Positions 1 to 8,819 of a stretch of DNA of 64,000 bases are shown here, in pieces (the stretch's first letter is position 1; every line of letters starts with the position of its first letter). The notes beneath the pieces are model-generated. The model was not told where the DNA came from and ran no database searches. It saw only the letters and a list, made by a program, of their open reading frames with translations. The position numbers were made by a program, and so were the translations under genes. The DNA comes from Chitinophaga solisilvae (GTDB taxonomy: Bacteria; Bacteroidota; Bacteroidia; Chitinophagales; Chitinophagaceae), in NCBI RefSeq assembly GCF_009928525.1, contig NZ_JAABOK010000015.1:114607-178606 (forward strand), in the 5' to 3' direction.

Positions 1-200
1 TAACAGACATATGGAAGAAAGTATTGAATAAGGAAGATATCGGATTGAAAGATAGCTTCTTTGATATAGGGGGGCATTCCCTGCTGCTGACAGAAGTTTA
101 TAAAAAACTACCGGATTCATTCAGAAACCGCCTGAGATTACCTGATCTCTTCAGGTATCACACGGTCGATTTACTGGCGAAGCATCTCCAGGGTAGTTAA
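1..200 (+). CDS. C-terminal end of a carrier-protein-containing synthase (5' truncated by window)
   Basis: The reading frame is open from position 3 to a TAA at 198-200 and has no start inside the window. The translation contains the carrier-domain motif FFDIGGHSLLL, whose Ser is the phosphopantetheine attachment site, followed by the usual helix with LPDLFRYHTVDLLAKHL. This is the end of a T/ACP domain that closes an NRPS or PKS protein. It is followed after 33 nt by the KS-containing gene on the same strand, so it is very probably the upstream partner in the same operon. Which domains precede it cannot be seen. Confidence 0.85.
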   Translation, partial: TDIWKKVLNKEDIGLKDSFFDIGGHSLLLTEVYKKLPDSFRNRLRLPDLFRYHTVDLLAKHLQGS

Positions 201-233
201 TGACACTCATCACATTTAAATACATTCAATAAT

Positions 234-3200
234 ATGAAGTTACATGACAGAATACAGGAAAAGATAGCAATAATAGGAATCTCCTTACGATTTCCGGGAG
301 CCGATAACAAGGAGGAGTTCTGGGAAAACCTCCTGTCAGGAAAAGAAACGATTACTCATTATACTGAAGAAGAATTGCTTGATACAGGGATACCGGTTAA
401 CCTCCTTCATAACCCCGGTTACATTAAAGCGAAAGGCGCATTGAAAGATGTGAAGGGATTTGATGCCGCCTTTTTCGGTATCTCTCCCAAAGAGGCATCA
501 ATTATGGACCCTCAGCACAGGTTACTGCTCGAATGTGCATGGGAAGGGCTGGAAGATGCCGGATATGCCCCTCGTTCAACCTGCAGCGATATTGGCATTT
601 TCGCCGGAATGGGTATTTCAAGTTATCTGTCTGAAACCAATGCCTCTGCAGAAACAGACCCTGCTGAAAAGTATCAGATAATAATAGGTAGCGGAACAGA
701 TTTTTTATGCACCAGAATTGCCTATAAATTAAACATCACAGGCCCTGCCGTTACTGTTCAGACAGGTTGTTCCACATCCCTTACGGCTGTTCACCAGGCG
801 TGCATGGCCCTGCTGTCGGACGACTGCAACATTGCCCTTGCGGGAGGTGTTTCACTGGGCATACTGGAGAAAGGAGGTTATCTTTATCAGCCAGGACTGA
901 TATATTCTCCCGATGGAAGATGCAGGGCTTTCGATGCCAGGGCCGGCGGCATCGTCCGTGGGCAGGGAGCAGGAATTATCGTCCTGAAACGTTATGAAGA
1001 TGCTTTAAAGGATGGAGATCATATTTACGCTACTATCCTTTCTTCTGCCATTAATAACGACGGATCAGAAAAAACAGGTTATACAGCCCCTTCAGCTGAA
1101 GGACAGTCCAAAGTGATTCACGCTGCCCACAAAAAAGCAGGTGTCTCACCGGAAAGTATAACCTATGTAGAAGCTCATGGAACAGGGACCCTGCTCGGCG
1201 ACCCATTGGAAATACAAGGGCTGACAGACGCTTTCCGCATATCGACCAACAAGCTCCGTTACTGTGCAATAGGCAGTGTAAAAACTAACATCGGGCACCT
1301 CGATGCAGCGGCTGGCATTGCCGGAATGATTAAAACGGTATTATGTCTTCACTACAAAACGCTGGTTCCAAGTTTACACTTCGAAACCCCCAACCCTCAT
1401 ATCAATTTCGAGGATAGTCCCTTTTATGTCAACACCCGGACTATTTCCTGGGAAAATGGCGACCAGCCGCGAAGAGCCGGTGTCAGTGCATTTGGAGTAG
1501 GCGGAACCAATGTACATGTTATCCTTGAAGAATTACAGCAGCGGCCTCCATTACCTGTTTCCGGAATACCGGCGCAACTCGTTACGCTTTCCTGCAGATC
1601 CGTGTCCGCTCTGCAGGAAATAATTACCAGAACATGGAAGTACCTGAATACATCAAAGGATGAACTCCGGAATATTGCCTATACGCTGAATACCGGCCGG
1701 TATACATTTCCATACAGATGGCAGGCCGTTTGTGAAAGCCGGCAGGAGATGCTGGATATGCTGAATAAAGCACACGGGACAGTTATGCTTACGGAGCCTG
1801 CAAAAGCAGCTTCACCTCCCGTACTGTTCCTGTTCCCCGGAAAGGAATCCCTATACGCAGAAATGGGGAAACAACTATATGATACATTGCCTGTTTTTAA
1901 AACAGCGGCGGATACCTGTGTTTCGATCGTCAAAAAAATGCTTCCCCCCTCATTTGCAGATATAGACACAAATGACCTGCTATTCCGGCATGAATCATCT
2001 CAGAACAGTCCGATTCCGGAATTATTCATTATCGAATATGCACTGGCAAAATATCTGTTCAGCCTGGGTATAAAACCCGCTGCCATGACTGGATATGGCT
2101 ACGGTGAATATACCGCAATCTGCCTTGCCGGTATGATTTCAGTGGAAGATACCATTTCCATGCTCATGTACAATACCGGGCAAACAATCTGCGAATCCCT
2201 CTCTTCAGACATGACTTTTCTCAGCGTCAATGATCCCGAAATACCCGTACTATCGGGCGTTACAGGCAGCTGGCTGACAGGCGCCGACATAACATCCCCG
2301 CATTACTGGACACAGGATATTCCTGATACCGGACGATTTAAAGATGGCCTGAAGTACCTGTATCAGGAAAAACATCTGCAGGATGCAGTATATATTGAAG
2401 TCGGGCCTGGGAATATACTTACCCATATATACCAAAACTATACAGATGCGAATACCCGGAAAATGGCTGTAAGTACCATGACATCTGATACTGTAAAGGC
2501 AAGTGGTGAAATCCAGGTGCTTTATACAGCAATAGGCCGGCTATGGCAAACAGGTATTGATATACACTGGTATGCCTTCCATACAGACGAGGAAAGGCGT
2601 CGTATACCACTGCCCACTTATCCCTTCGAGCGAAAACAGTATTGGACAGAGGAGAAAACCGCTGTAACGGATATACCGCATTCAAATAAAACAGATAAGG
2701 CCGCCACAACAGAAATGTTAACCGCCGTTGTGGCTGCAATATGGGAAAAGGTATTAGGCTGCCCGCCGGAAATTGATAACAGCAGTAACTTCTTCAGCCT
2801 CGGCGGCGACTCATTGATGGCAGTAGCAGCCACGTCTGCACTAAGTCGTAAGCTTTGCCTTCCACTTGATAACGGCTTACTCCTGCGATTTCCGGAATTC
2901 GGAGATCTGACAGACCACCTCCGGCTCCTGGTAGCCACTCAGTCAGAAGTTCAGAAACAGGCCGGTTGCGTAGTAGTCCTGAATGAAGGAATAGAAAAAC
3001 AAACGGCTATTCCACTGGTATTGATACACCCTATCGGCGGACACGTACATATTTACAGGGATCTGGTATCTTCTCTGGAAAAAAACCGGTCAATATATGC
3101 TGTTCAATCACCCTGGCTGTCAGACGATGAACAGTTTACCGCAACAACCATTGAAGAAATTGCAGACTATTATCTGAACCTGCTTTCAGAACACCGTATT

Positions 3201-3641
3201 GCCTTTCCATTTATCCTGTGCGGCGCATCCTTTGGCGGGGTAGTCGTGTATGAAATGGCCTGCAGACTAAGAAAAGCAGGAAAAGAACTGCCATTCGTTG
3301 CCATGATAGATGCGCCCCCCGTTCCGGCTATGACTGATCCGGAACAGACAGACGCCTTGGATCTTACAGACAAAATATCATGGATACATCTCGCTGCTTT
3401 AAAACAATATGTACCTCAACCTGACGGCACACCGATCCTCTTCTTTTACCCGGAGAATAAAGTAGCAAATGAGCTGCATGAATGGCCGCATTTCTGGCAA
3501 AAATATGCCCCTGAGTACGAAAGCCATTCAGTTGGCGGAGATCATATCACCATGAACTATGTGCCGCATGTAAATGCCATTGCCACTCCCCTGCAGCAAG
3601 CTCTTGAAAACTGTGAAAGAAAAAAATCACTTAACCGATAA
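234..3641 (+). CDS. Type I polyketide synthase, KS-AT(degenerate)-ACP-TE
   Basis: 1135 residues. The ketosynthase spans about residues 10-430, with nucleophile Cys179 (TGCSTSL), His315 (EAHGTG) and Lys350/His355 (KTNIGH), so the condensing triad is complete. A KS-AT linker leads to an AT-like region at about 520-760. There the GHSxGE elbow reads GYGYGEY, with Gly622 where Ser is expected, and the small subdomain with the catalytic His is missing. The post-AT linker ending in PLPTYPFERKQYW is intact. An ACP (FFSLGGDSL, Ser860) and a type I thioesterase follow (GASFGG with Ser999, Asp in MIDAPP, His1104 in GGDHITM). It should extend and release a chain, but malonyl loading must come from elsewhere or not occur. 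Same operon as the flanking genes; 16 nt precede the next likely start. Confidence 0.9.
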   Translation: MKLHDRIQEKIAIIGISLRFPGADNKEEFWENLLSGKETITHYTEEELLDTGIPVNLLHNPGYIKAKGALKDVKGFDAAFFGISPKEASIMDPQHRLLLECAWEGLEDAGYAPRSTCSDIGIFAGMGISSYLSETNASAETDPAEKYQIIIGSGTDFLCTRIAYKLNITGPAVTVQTGCSTSLTAVHQACMALLSDDCNIALAGGVSLGILEKGGYLYQPGLIYSPDGRCRAFDARAGGIVRGQGAGIIVLKRYEDALKDGDHIYATILSSAINNDGSEKTGYTAPSAEGQSKVIHAAHKKAGVSPESITYVEAHGTGTLLGDPLEIQGLTDAFRISTNKLRYCAIGSVKTNIGHLDAAAGIAGMIKTVLCLHYKTLVPSLHFETPNPHINFEDSPFYVNTRTISWENGDQPRRAGVSAFGVGGTNVHVILEELQQRPPLPVSGIPAQLVTLSCRSVSALQEIITRTWKYLNTSKDELRNIAYTLNTGRYTFPYRWQAVCESRQEMLDMLNKAHGTVMLTEPAKAASPPVLFLFPGKESLYAEMGKQLYDTLPVFKTAADTCVSIVKKMLPPSFADIDTNDLLFRHESSQNSPIPELFIIEYALAKYLFSLGIKPAAMTGYGYGEYTAICLAGMISVEDTISMLMYNTGQTICESLSSDMTFLSVNDPEIPVLSGVTGSWLTGADITSPHYWTQDIPDTGRFKDGLKYLYQEKHLQDAVYIEVGPGNILTHIYQNYTDANTRKMAVSTMTSDTVKASGEIQVLYTAIGRLWQTGIDIHWYAFHTDEERRRIPLPTYPFERKQYWTEEKTAVTDIPHSNKTDKAATTEMLTAVVAAIWEKVLGCPPEIDNSSNFFSLGGDSLMAVAATSALSRKLCLPLDNGLLLRFPEFGDLTDHLRLLVATQSEVQKQAGCVVVLNEGIEKQTAIPLVLIHPIGGHVHIYRDLVSSLEKNRSIYAVQSPWLSDDEQFTATTIEEIADYYLNLLSEHRIAFPFILCGASFGGVVVYEMACRLRKAGKELPFVAMIDAPPVPAMTDPEQTDALDLTDKISWIHLAALKQYVPQPDGTPILFFYPENKVANELHEWPHFWQKYAPEYESHSVGGDHITMNYVPHVNAIATPLQQALENCERKKSLNR

Positions 3642-3657
3642 AAATCAAGCATCAGTT

Positions 3658-6600
3658 ATGAATCCGCTAAAATATTCCTTTCTGGATAATTACCCGGGAA
3701 TCACAAAACAATTCGCTGAACAGGCCCGTCTTTCTCCTGAATATCCGGCAGTGGTCTGTGGAAATACCGTGCTGACGTATCATCAGTTAGATACAGTTAC
3801 CAATCAGCTTGCCCGCTGTATTCAGGACAATTATAATCTCCGGCCGGATGATCTGGTTGGTGTCATGATGGGGCGCAGCGTCAATCTGATCATCACTTTA
3901 CTGGCAGTACTCAAGGCAGGGGCAGCCTATGTTCCGATGCCTCCGGTATATCCTGAGAGGAGGCTTGAATTTATGATGCGGGATAGTAAAATGCGGGCAA
4001 TAATTTCCGAAGAGGCCTTTAAGACAATGTTTACATCTATCGGCCTCTTACCGGGGAACCAGGTCCTGATATTTGAGGAAATAAAATGGAATATCTTATC
4101 AGATGCACCAGTTGAACACCAGGCAGGCCATGGTAATCTGATGTATGTCATGTATACCTCCGGATCTACCGGCGCTCCGAAAGGTGTTGCAGTAGAGAAT
4201 GGTGCAGTCATAAATGTCATCAGCCACTTTCGCCGGCATGTAGGTATTAATCATGACGACGTAATACTGGCAGCTACTACCTACGGGTTTGACATATCAG
4301 TGATTGAACTGATTATGCCGCTTATCTGCGGAGCAACCATTCAGCTGGCTTCCCAGCAGGAACAACTCAATGCTGAATCACTGGCCCGCCTGATAAGAGA
4401 TAAAAAAATCACCATTGCGCAGGCAACTCCCTCCACCTGGCAGATGATCATATCTAATGAGTACTGGCAGCCGAATAACAGACTGAAAATATTATGCACA
4501 GGTGAATATCTGAATCCGGACCTTGGGATGGAACTGTTAAGCGCCTGCGGTGCACTATGGAATCTTTACGGACCCACTGAAGCTACCATATGGGCCACCA
4601 TGAAGGCCGTCACACAGCGGGCTGACCTGGAAAGTATTGGCCAACCAGTTAAACATACGAACATTATACTTGTAAACGAAGAACTGAAAGAAATCCCACC
4701 CGGTGAGACAGGCGAAATCTTAATATATGGTGCATCATTGGCCAGAGGTTATCTTAATCTACCGGAACTTACTTCAGCACGTTTTGTTATGTGCAGTACC
4801 ACCAGGCAACCTTACTATCGCACCGGTGATCTCGGACGGATCTTGCCCAATGGCGATATACAATATCTGGGCCGGATGGACACGCAGGTAAAAATCAGAG
4901 GTTACAGGATAGAATTGGGAGAAATAGAAAATGAACTGATGAAAATGCCCAGCATAAAACAGGCAGTAGTAAATGTGCAAGAAGAAAAGGAATTCTATGA
5001 CAAAAAGCTGGTAGCTTATCTCGTTCATACGGATGCGGCACTATCAGGGATGGCCGCTTCAAAAAAAGCCATGGAATTACGGAATGAACTAAAAAAAACA
5101 CTGCCTTCCTATATGATCCCATACCACTATCTGTTCATTAACGCACTGCCAATGAATCTGAATGGAAAAGTCGACAGAAACGCACTGCCCGCATATAATA
5201 ACAGTATACTGGCAGCGTTAGAGGATGAAGAACCAGCCAATGAATACGAAGGAGTTATCAAAGATTTATGGAAAAAAATACTGGGAATAACAGGAATGCT
5301 GATGACAGATAATTTCTTTGAAATTGGCGGGCACTCTGTGTCGCTTACCCGCCTTTATAGAATGTTACCGGATCATTACCGCGAAAAAGTTTCAATGCCG
5401 GAAATGTTTGACCTTCCATCTGTCCGTAGCCTTGCGGAGCACATCCGGCTCCGCATGGAAGCCACTACCGATACAGCAGACCCGGTAGCATCGTCATTAA
5501 ATCAAATACTGGAAGATGCCGAAGGAGTTCCAGAAATACCCGAACTCCCCACACTGACGGGAGACATGGAGCATCCTAAACATATATTCCTTACCGGTGT
5601 CACAGGTTTTGTCGGAAGCCATCTGCTGGCGGAGCTGCTTGCCAGCACACAGGCAACAATATATTGCCTGATACGGGCTGACGATGAACAGCTGGCGAAG
5701 AGCCGGTTACGGGCTACTTTCGACAAATATCATATTGATAAAAATTTACTGGCAAGTGAGCGGATACATTTGCTGAGGGGAGATCTTTCACGTCCGAACT
5801 TTAACCTTTCTCAGGAACACTATGATACCCTTGCCCAAAATGTAGACATTATCTATCACTCAGGAAGCGCCGTTAGTTATATTTTCTCCTATTCAATGGT
5901 AAGAAAATCCAACATTGCAGGGATTCATGAAATAATCCGTCTGGCAACTTCACATAAACTGAAATGCATCTCATACATTTCCACCACAGCAGTGTACAGC
6001 TGGGGGCACTATTTCACCAGAAAAACCTGGATGCTGGAAGATGATGATATGATACAGAATCTGGATGCTATCAGCCGGGGAACAAATTATGTGAAAAGTA
6101 AATGGGTAACAGAACAGATACTGTCAAAAATAATCTCTAAAGGTGTACCGGTAATAATTTTCAGGTCAGGGTTTATTCTGTGTCATAGCAAAACCGGCGC
6201 TACCGCTGTAGATCAATGGTACGCCAGGATGGTACTTACCTGTATTAAAGCAAATGCCTTTCCGCTCCTGATGGGCTCAAAGGATGCGCTGATCAGTGTA
6301 GATTATCTCTGCAGGGCAATGGTTCACATCTCGGGTCAGCGCAGCGCTGCAGGTAAAAAGTTTAATGTAACCCCGGATCCGATAAATGATATTACCAATA
6401 TTGAGTTCTTACGCCGCCTCAATGAAATATTTGGATTTACCATGCAACCACTCATGTTTCATGAATGGCTGGGAAAGTGGCAACATGACGAGAAGAGCCC
6501 GCTTTACCCACTGCTGAGTTTATACAAGGAGAGTTTAATCAATAACCTTTGCATGGTGGAATTATATCAGAATTCGTATTATTTCAGCTGTGTTAACACA

Positions 6601-6693
6601 AGAGAATTTCTGACCGGCACAGATATAAATCCGCACACGATAAACAAGGAACTGCTGGAACCTTATCTCCGTTTTATCAAGGCTATACAATAA
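3658..6693 (+). CDS. NRPS module A-T-R with terminal thioester reductase
   Basis: 1011 residues from the ATG at 3658. An ATG at 3574 is in frame, but it lies inside the preceding gene and the extra 28 residues do not resemble an A domain. Adenylation domain (about 5-500): TSGSTG at about 167, NLYGPTEAT, YRTGDL, VKIRGYRIELGEIE and NGKVD. The specificity residues read by eye are D-I-I-Q-L-T-L-I-W. They resemble the glycine code except for Thr at the sixth position, so the substrate is uncertain. Carrier domain: FFEIGGHSVSL with Ser560. Reductase: NADPH motif TGVTGFVG at 646-653, then STTAVY and Y811-x3-K815, as in SDR-type thioester reductases that release an aldehyde or alcohol. There is no condensation domain, so it either starts a chain or acts on a free amino acid. 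Confidence 0.9.
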   Translation: MNPLKYSFLDNYPGITKQFAEQARLSPEYPAVVCGNTVLTYHQLDTVTNQLARCIQDNYNLRPDDLVGVMMGRSVNLIITLLAVLKAGAAYVPMPPVYPERRLEFMMRDSKMRAIISEEAFKTMFTSIGLLPGNQVLIFEEIKWNILSDAPVEHQAGHGNLMYVMYTSGSTGAPKGVAVENGAVINVISHFRRHVGINHDDVILAATTYGFDISVIELIMPLICGATIQLASQQEQLNAESLARLIRDKKITIAQATPSTWQMIISNEYWQPNNRLKILCTGEYLNPDLGMELLSACGALWNLYGPTEATIWATMKAVTQRADLESIGQPVKHTNIILVNEELKEIPPGETGEILIYGASLARGYLNLPELTSARFVMCSTTRQPYYRTGDLGRILPNGDIQYLGRMDTQVKIRGYRIELGEIENELMKMPSIKQAVVNVQEEKEFYDKKLVAYLVHTDAALSGMAASKKAMELRNELKKTLPSYMIPYHYLFINALPMNLNGKVDRNALPAYNNSILAALEDEEPANEYEGVIKDLWKKILGITGMLMTDNFFEIGGHSVSLTRLYRMLPDHYREKVSMPEMFDLPSVRSLAEHIRLRMEATTDTADPVASSLNQILEDAEGVPEIPELPTLTGDMEHPKHIFLTGVTGFVGSHLLAELLASTQATIYCLIRADDEQLAKSRLRATFDKYHIDKNLLASERIHLLRGDLSRPNFNLSQEHYDTLAQNVDIIYHSGSAVSYIFSYSMVRKSNIAGIHEIIRLATSHKLKCISYISTTAVYSWGHYFTRKTWMLEDDDMIQNLDAISRGTNYVKSKWVTEQILSKIISKGVPVIIFRSGFILCHSKTGATAVDQWYARMVLTCIKANAFPLLMGSKDALISVDYLCRAMVHISGQRSAAGKKFNVTPDPINDITNIEFLRRLNEIFGFTMQPLMFHEWLGKWQHDEKSPLYPLLSLYKESLINNLCMVELYQNSYYFSCVNTREFLTGTDINPHTINKELLEPYLRFIKAIQ

Positions 6694-6705
6694 AACATCT
6701 ATGTC

Positions 6706-7632
6706 ATGAAGACACAGACCTTTCATACTCCTTTTCATGAAGGAATCAATCCGCTTGCCGCACAATTACAAATTGAAACCAATGCATGGCTATACAGCAG
6801 CTTTCATTTTTTAGATCAGGTGAAACGGGAACAATACCTGGCAGCCAATTTCAGCAATGCCATTGCCAGAAGTTTCCCCCATCTTCAGCATTGGGAGCAG
6901 CTGTGTATTTTCTCAAAATACCTGCTGTGGGCTACTTTACTGGAAGATCATTGTATGCACACTTGCCCGGAAAAAATCCGGACAGTCTGTGACAGAATCA
7001 TGGATATATTCAATGGCGATCTGCCAGATACCAACGATCATGAACTTGTACAGCTGTCAGAATATATACTTCGTGAGCTGTCTGTACATGCTTCTGCTGA
7101 ATGGGTGGCCCGCTTTACAACTGCTTTCAAAGATTATTACTATAACGGGCTGATGGCTGCCTATTCATTTATGGAAGCGCAAACTTTTCCGCCATTACAA
7201 CTGCTAAAACTGATCCGGCCCAGAGCTTCGGGAAGTTACGCTTATCTGACCCTGCTGGAAATAGCCAATGATGCCGTTGTTCCGGATGAAATCTTCAATC
7301 ATCCGGTAACAGAACGTTTGCGGACATTAACAGCAAGAATCATGGCCTGGGAAAATGATTTTTACTCTATGGAGAAAAAAATCAACACCCCTGAGAAATA
7401 CACCAATCTGATACTTGTGATGCAACAACACATGGGATGTTCTGCCCAGGCAGCAATGGAAGCTTCATTAGCCCTGAAAAATGCAGACCTGGAAGAATTT
7501 ACCATATTGCAAAATCATATTCCTGACTTTGGAATGTTTAATGCCAAAATCACCAGCTATCTGAACAATGCAGCTGGCGTAATACAGGTCGCCCGATCAT
7601 GGTATAAACTTGACACAAAGAGGTACAGTTGA
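6706..7632 (+). CDS. Class I terpene synthase-like protein with altered metal motifs
   Basis: 308 residues, close to the usual length of bacterial class I terpene cyclases, and largely helical in character. The segment LLWATLLEDHCMH aligns with the Asp-rich motif: E80-D81-H-C-M84 stands where DDxxD/E is expected. The second motif is clear, N217-D-F-Y-S221-M-E-K-K225, matching NDxxSxxKE except that the last metal-binding Glu is Lys. The RPRASGSYAY segment fits the conserved region between the two motifs. It starts 12 nt after the A-T-R gene, so it is co-transcribed with the NRPS/PKS genes. Family membership is fairly secure. Activity is uncertain: it may bind fewer metal ions, use another substrate, or have lost cyclase function. 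Confidence 0.72.
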   Translation: MKTQTFHTPFHEGINPLAAQLQIETNAWLYSSFHFLDQVKREQYLAANFSNAIARSFPHLQHWEQLCIFSKYLLWATLLEDHCMHTCPEKIRTVCDRIMDIFNGDLPDTNDHELVQLSEYILRELSVHASAEWVARFTTAFKDYYYNGLMAAYSFMEAQTFPPLQLLKLIRPRASGSYAYLTLLEIANDAVVPDEIFNHPVTERLRTLTARIMAWENDFYSMEKKINTPEKYTNLILVMQQHMGCSAQAAMEASLALKNADLEEFTILQNHIPDFGMFNAKITSYLNNAAGVIQVARSWYKLDTKRYS

Positions 7633-7718
7633 AATTATTACTTTCTTTACCGTTCCGGGATTCAATGTTTATAATCGTCTGCAGATAGCAAGAGAGATAG
7701 CTTTCAGTAAACGGAGAT

Positions 7719-7776
7719 CAGGATCCGGTATCGCTCAGGGCATTCAGTAACATACCCAGAGCGATACCGGATCCTG
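7719..7776. terminator. Strong hairpin between convergent genes
   Basis: A perfect 17-bp stem (7719-7735 with 7760-7776) encloses a 24-nt loop. It lies between the end of the biosynthetic operon on the plus strand and the end of the ricin-lectin lipoprotein gene on the minus strand, so it probably ends both transcripts. The sequence after it is pyrimidine-rich but has no pure T-run. Confidence 0.7.
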
Positions 7777-7811
7777 TTGTCTTATCTTCTTCCGGAAATA
7801 ATCATCCGGCG

Positions 7812-8387
7812 TTAAATTTTCCAGACTCTCCATTTATAGCTGGGCCATGTACCCTGTGCAGCGCGCTGTACAAGCGGTGTTCCGGCCGGTCCGTATCCAT
7901 GGATACCCAGGGAGCTATGACGGCTTACAATAGCCACGTATCCGTCGCCGATATTTACAAAGCGCCATTGCTGGAATGCATCTCCCTTCCATTCAGCCTG
8001 CTGTATGCGCGAGCCTTCAGCAAGCGGATTGTCTATAACAGTAAGTACCAGTCCGCTGTGCACAGCGGTTATCTTATAAAAGCCGCTTCCCAGACTGGTC
8101 AGCCTCATACGCTGGGTGATGCCTGCATTGTACTGCCCTGTCTGCGCCAGTGCTTCTCCCAGCCATCCGCCGCTGATTTCTACTACCAGCGAAGAATTGT
8201 AGAGATACATGTTGTATTCCCCATCCTGGAAATTGACATTTTCATACAGCTCTGTCCTGGCAGTATTATTATCTGCCTTATCTTGTTTTTCCGGCGTATA
8301 CTGATCTCTTCCATCCTTGCTGCAGGAAGTGAATACGCTTACAATGGCTATTAAAAGGCCACATAAAATTTTTCGATAGTGGGTCAT
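7812..8387 (-). CDS. Lipoprotein with ricin-type beta-trefoil lectin domain
   Basis: 191 residues from the ATG at 8387. An upstream in-frame ATG at 8444 would place 19 non-signal residues before the signal peptide. MTHYRKILCGLLIAIVSVFTSC is a lipoprotein signal with the lipobox Cys at residue 22. A short polar linker follows. The C-terminal part resembles the ricin-B/CBM13 fold, with a FQQW motif (QxW) and repeated segments such as VVEISGGWL, LVLTVIDNPLAEGSRIQQ and SLGIHGYGPAGTPLVQR. It is probably a surface-anchored carbohydrate-binding protein. It is convergent with the PKS/NRPS operon and separated from it by a hairpin, so no functional link is implied. Confidence 0.75.
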   Translation of the reverse strand: MTHYRKILCGLLIAIVSVFTSCSKDGRDQYTPEKQDKADNNTARTELYENVNFQDGEYNMYLYNSSLVVEISGGWLGEALAQTGQYNAGITQRMRLTSLGSGFYKITAVHSGLVLTVIDNPLAEGSRIQQAEWKGDAFQQWRFVNIGDGYVAIVSRHSSLGIHGYGPAGTPLVQRAAQGTWPSYKWRVWKI

Positions 8388-8723
8388 AACTGGTTTTTTT
8401 ACGGTTAAAAATTCCGTTGAAAGATAAAAGAGCACTGCGCGCAACAGCTGTGTTATCAGCTATGCTGAAACATGTATTTATCCTGCCGGGAAAGAAAAGT
8501 AATAAATGAGTTAACTGGTTATCAGCTTAGATTTAATGGTATATCAGTAAAAATTGAGTTACAGATTTCAGGTCAACGCAAGGCCATACGGTTAACAGTT
8601 GCAATATATAAATATACCGGTTCCGGTCTTAAATAATTTTGTGCTAGATTATTTTGAATGTGTGTCACCGCCCGTGGTACAATGGCTCTGGCAGTATTAT
8701 CTAAGGGAAAAACTCCTGTACCA
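8388..8723. other. Intergenic region without a recognised gene
   Basis: This is the upstream region of the ricin-lectin gene. I see no open frame with protein-like composition and no RNA gene. A ten-base match to the conserved 3' region of 16S rRNA near 8666-8675 is isolated and not meaningful. Confidence 0.6.
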
Positions 8724-8758
8724 AAAAGCCTTCAGCTCCGTTAAGGCTGAAGGCTTTT
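8724..8758 (-). terminator. Rho-independent terminator of the XRE/pentapeptide gene
   Basis: A perfect 13-bp stem (8724-8736 with 8746-8758) has a 9-nt loop. Read on the minus strand it lies about 60 nt after the stop of the XRE-pentapeptide gene and runs into a short T-run. Confidence 0.85.
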
Positions 8759-8819
8759 AATTATCAAGAAATGGCTGCTGTCTGATATTGCATGCCATAC
8801 GTTTAGTTCTGAGTCTTTA

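Noticed and set aside
3574..3657. Extended N-terminus of the A-T-R protein
   Set aside because: It overlaps the end of the PKS gene, adds residues unlike any A-domain start, and a better ATG at 3658 lies just after the PKS stop.
8661..8675. TGTGTCACCGCCCGT resembles the conserved 3' region of 16S rRNA
   Set aside because: Only about ten bases match, and no other rRNA segment is nearby. It is a chance match in an intergenic region.
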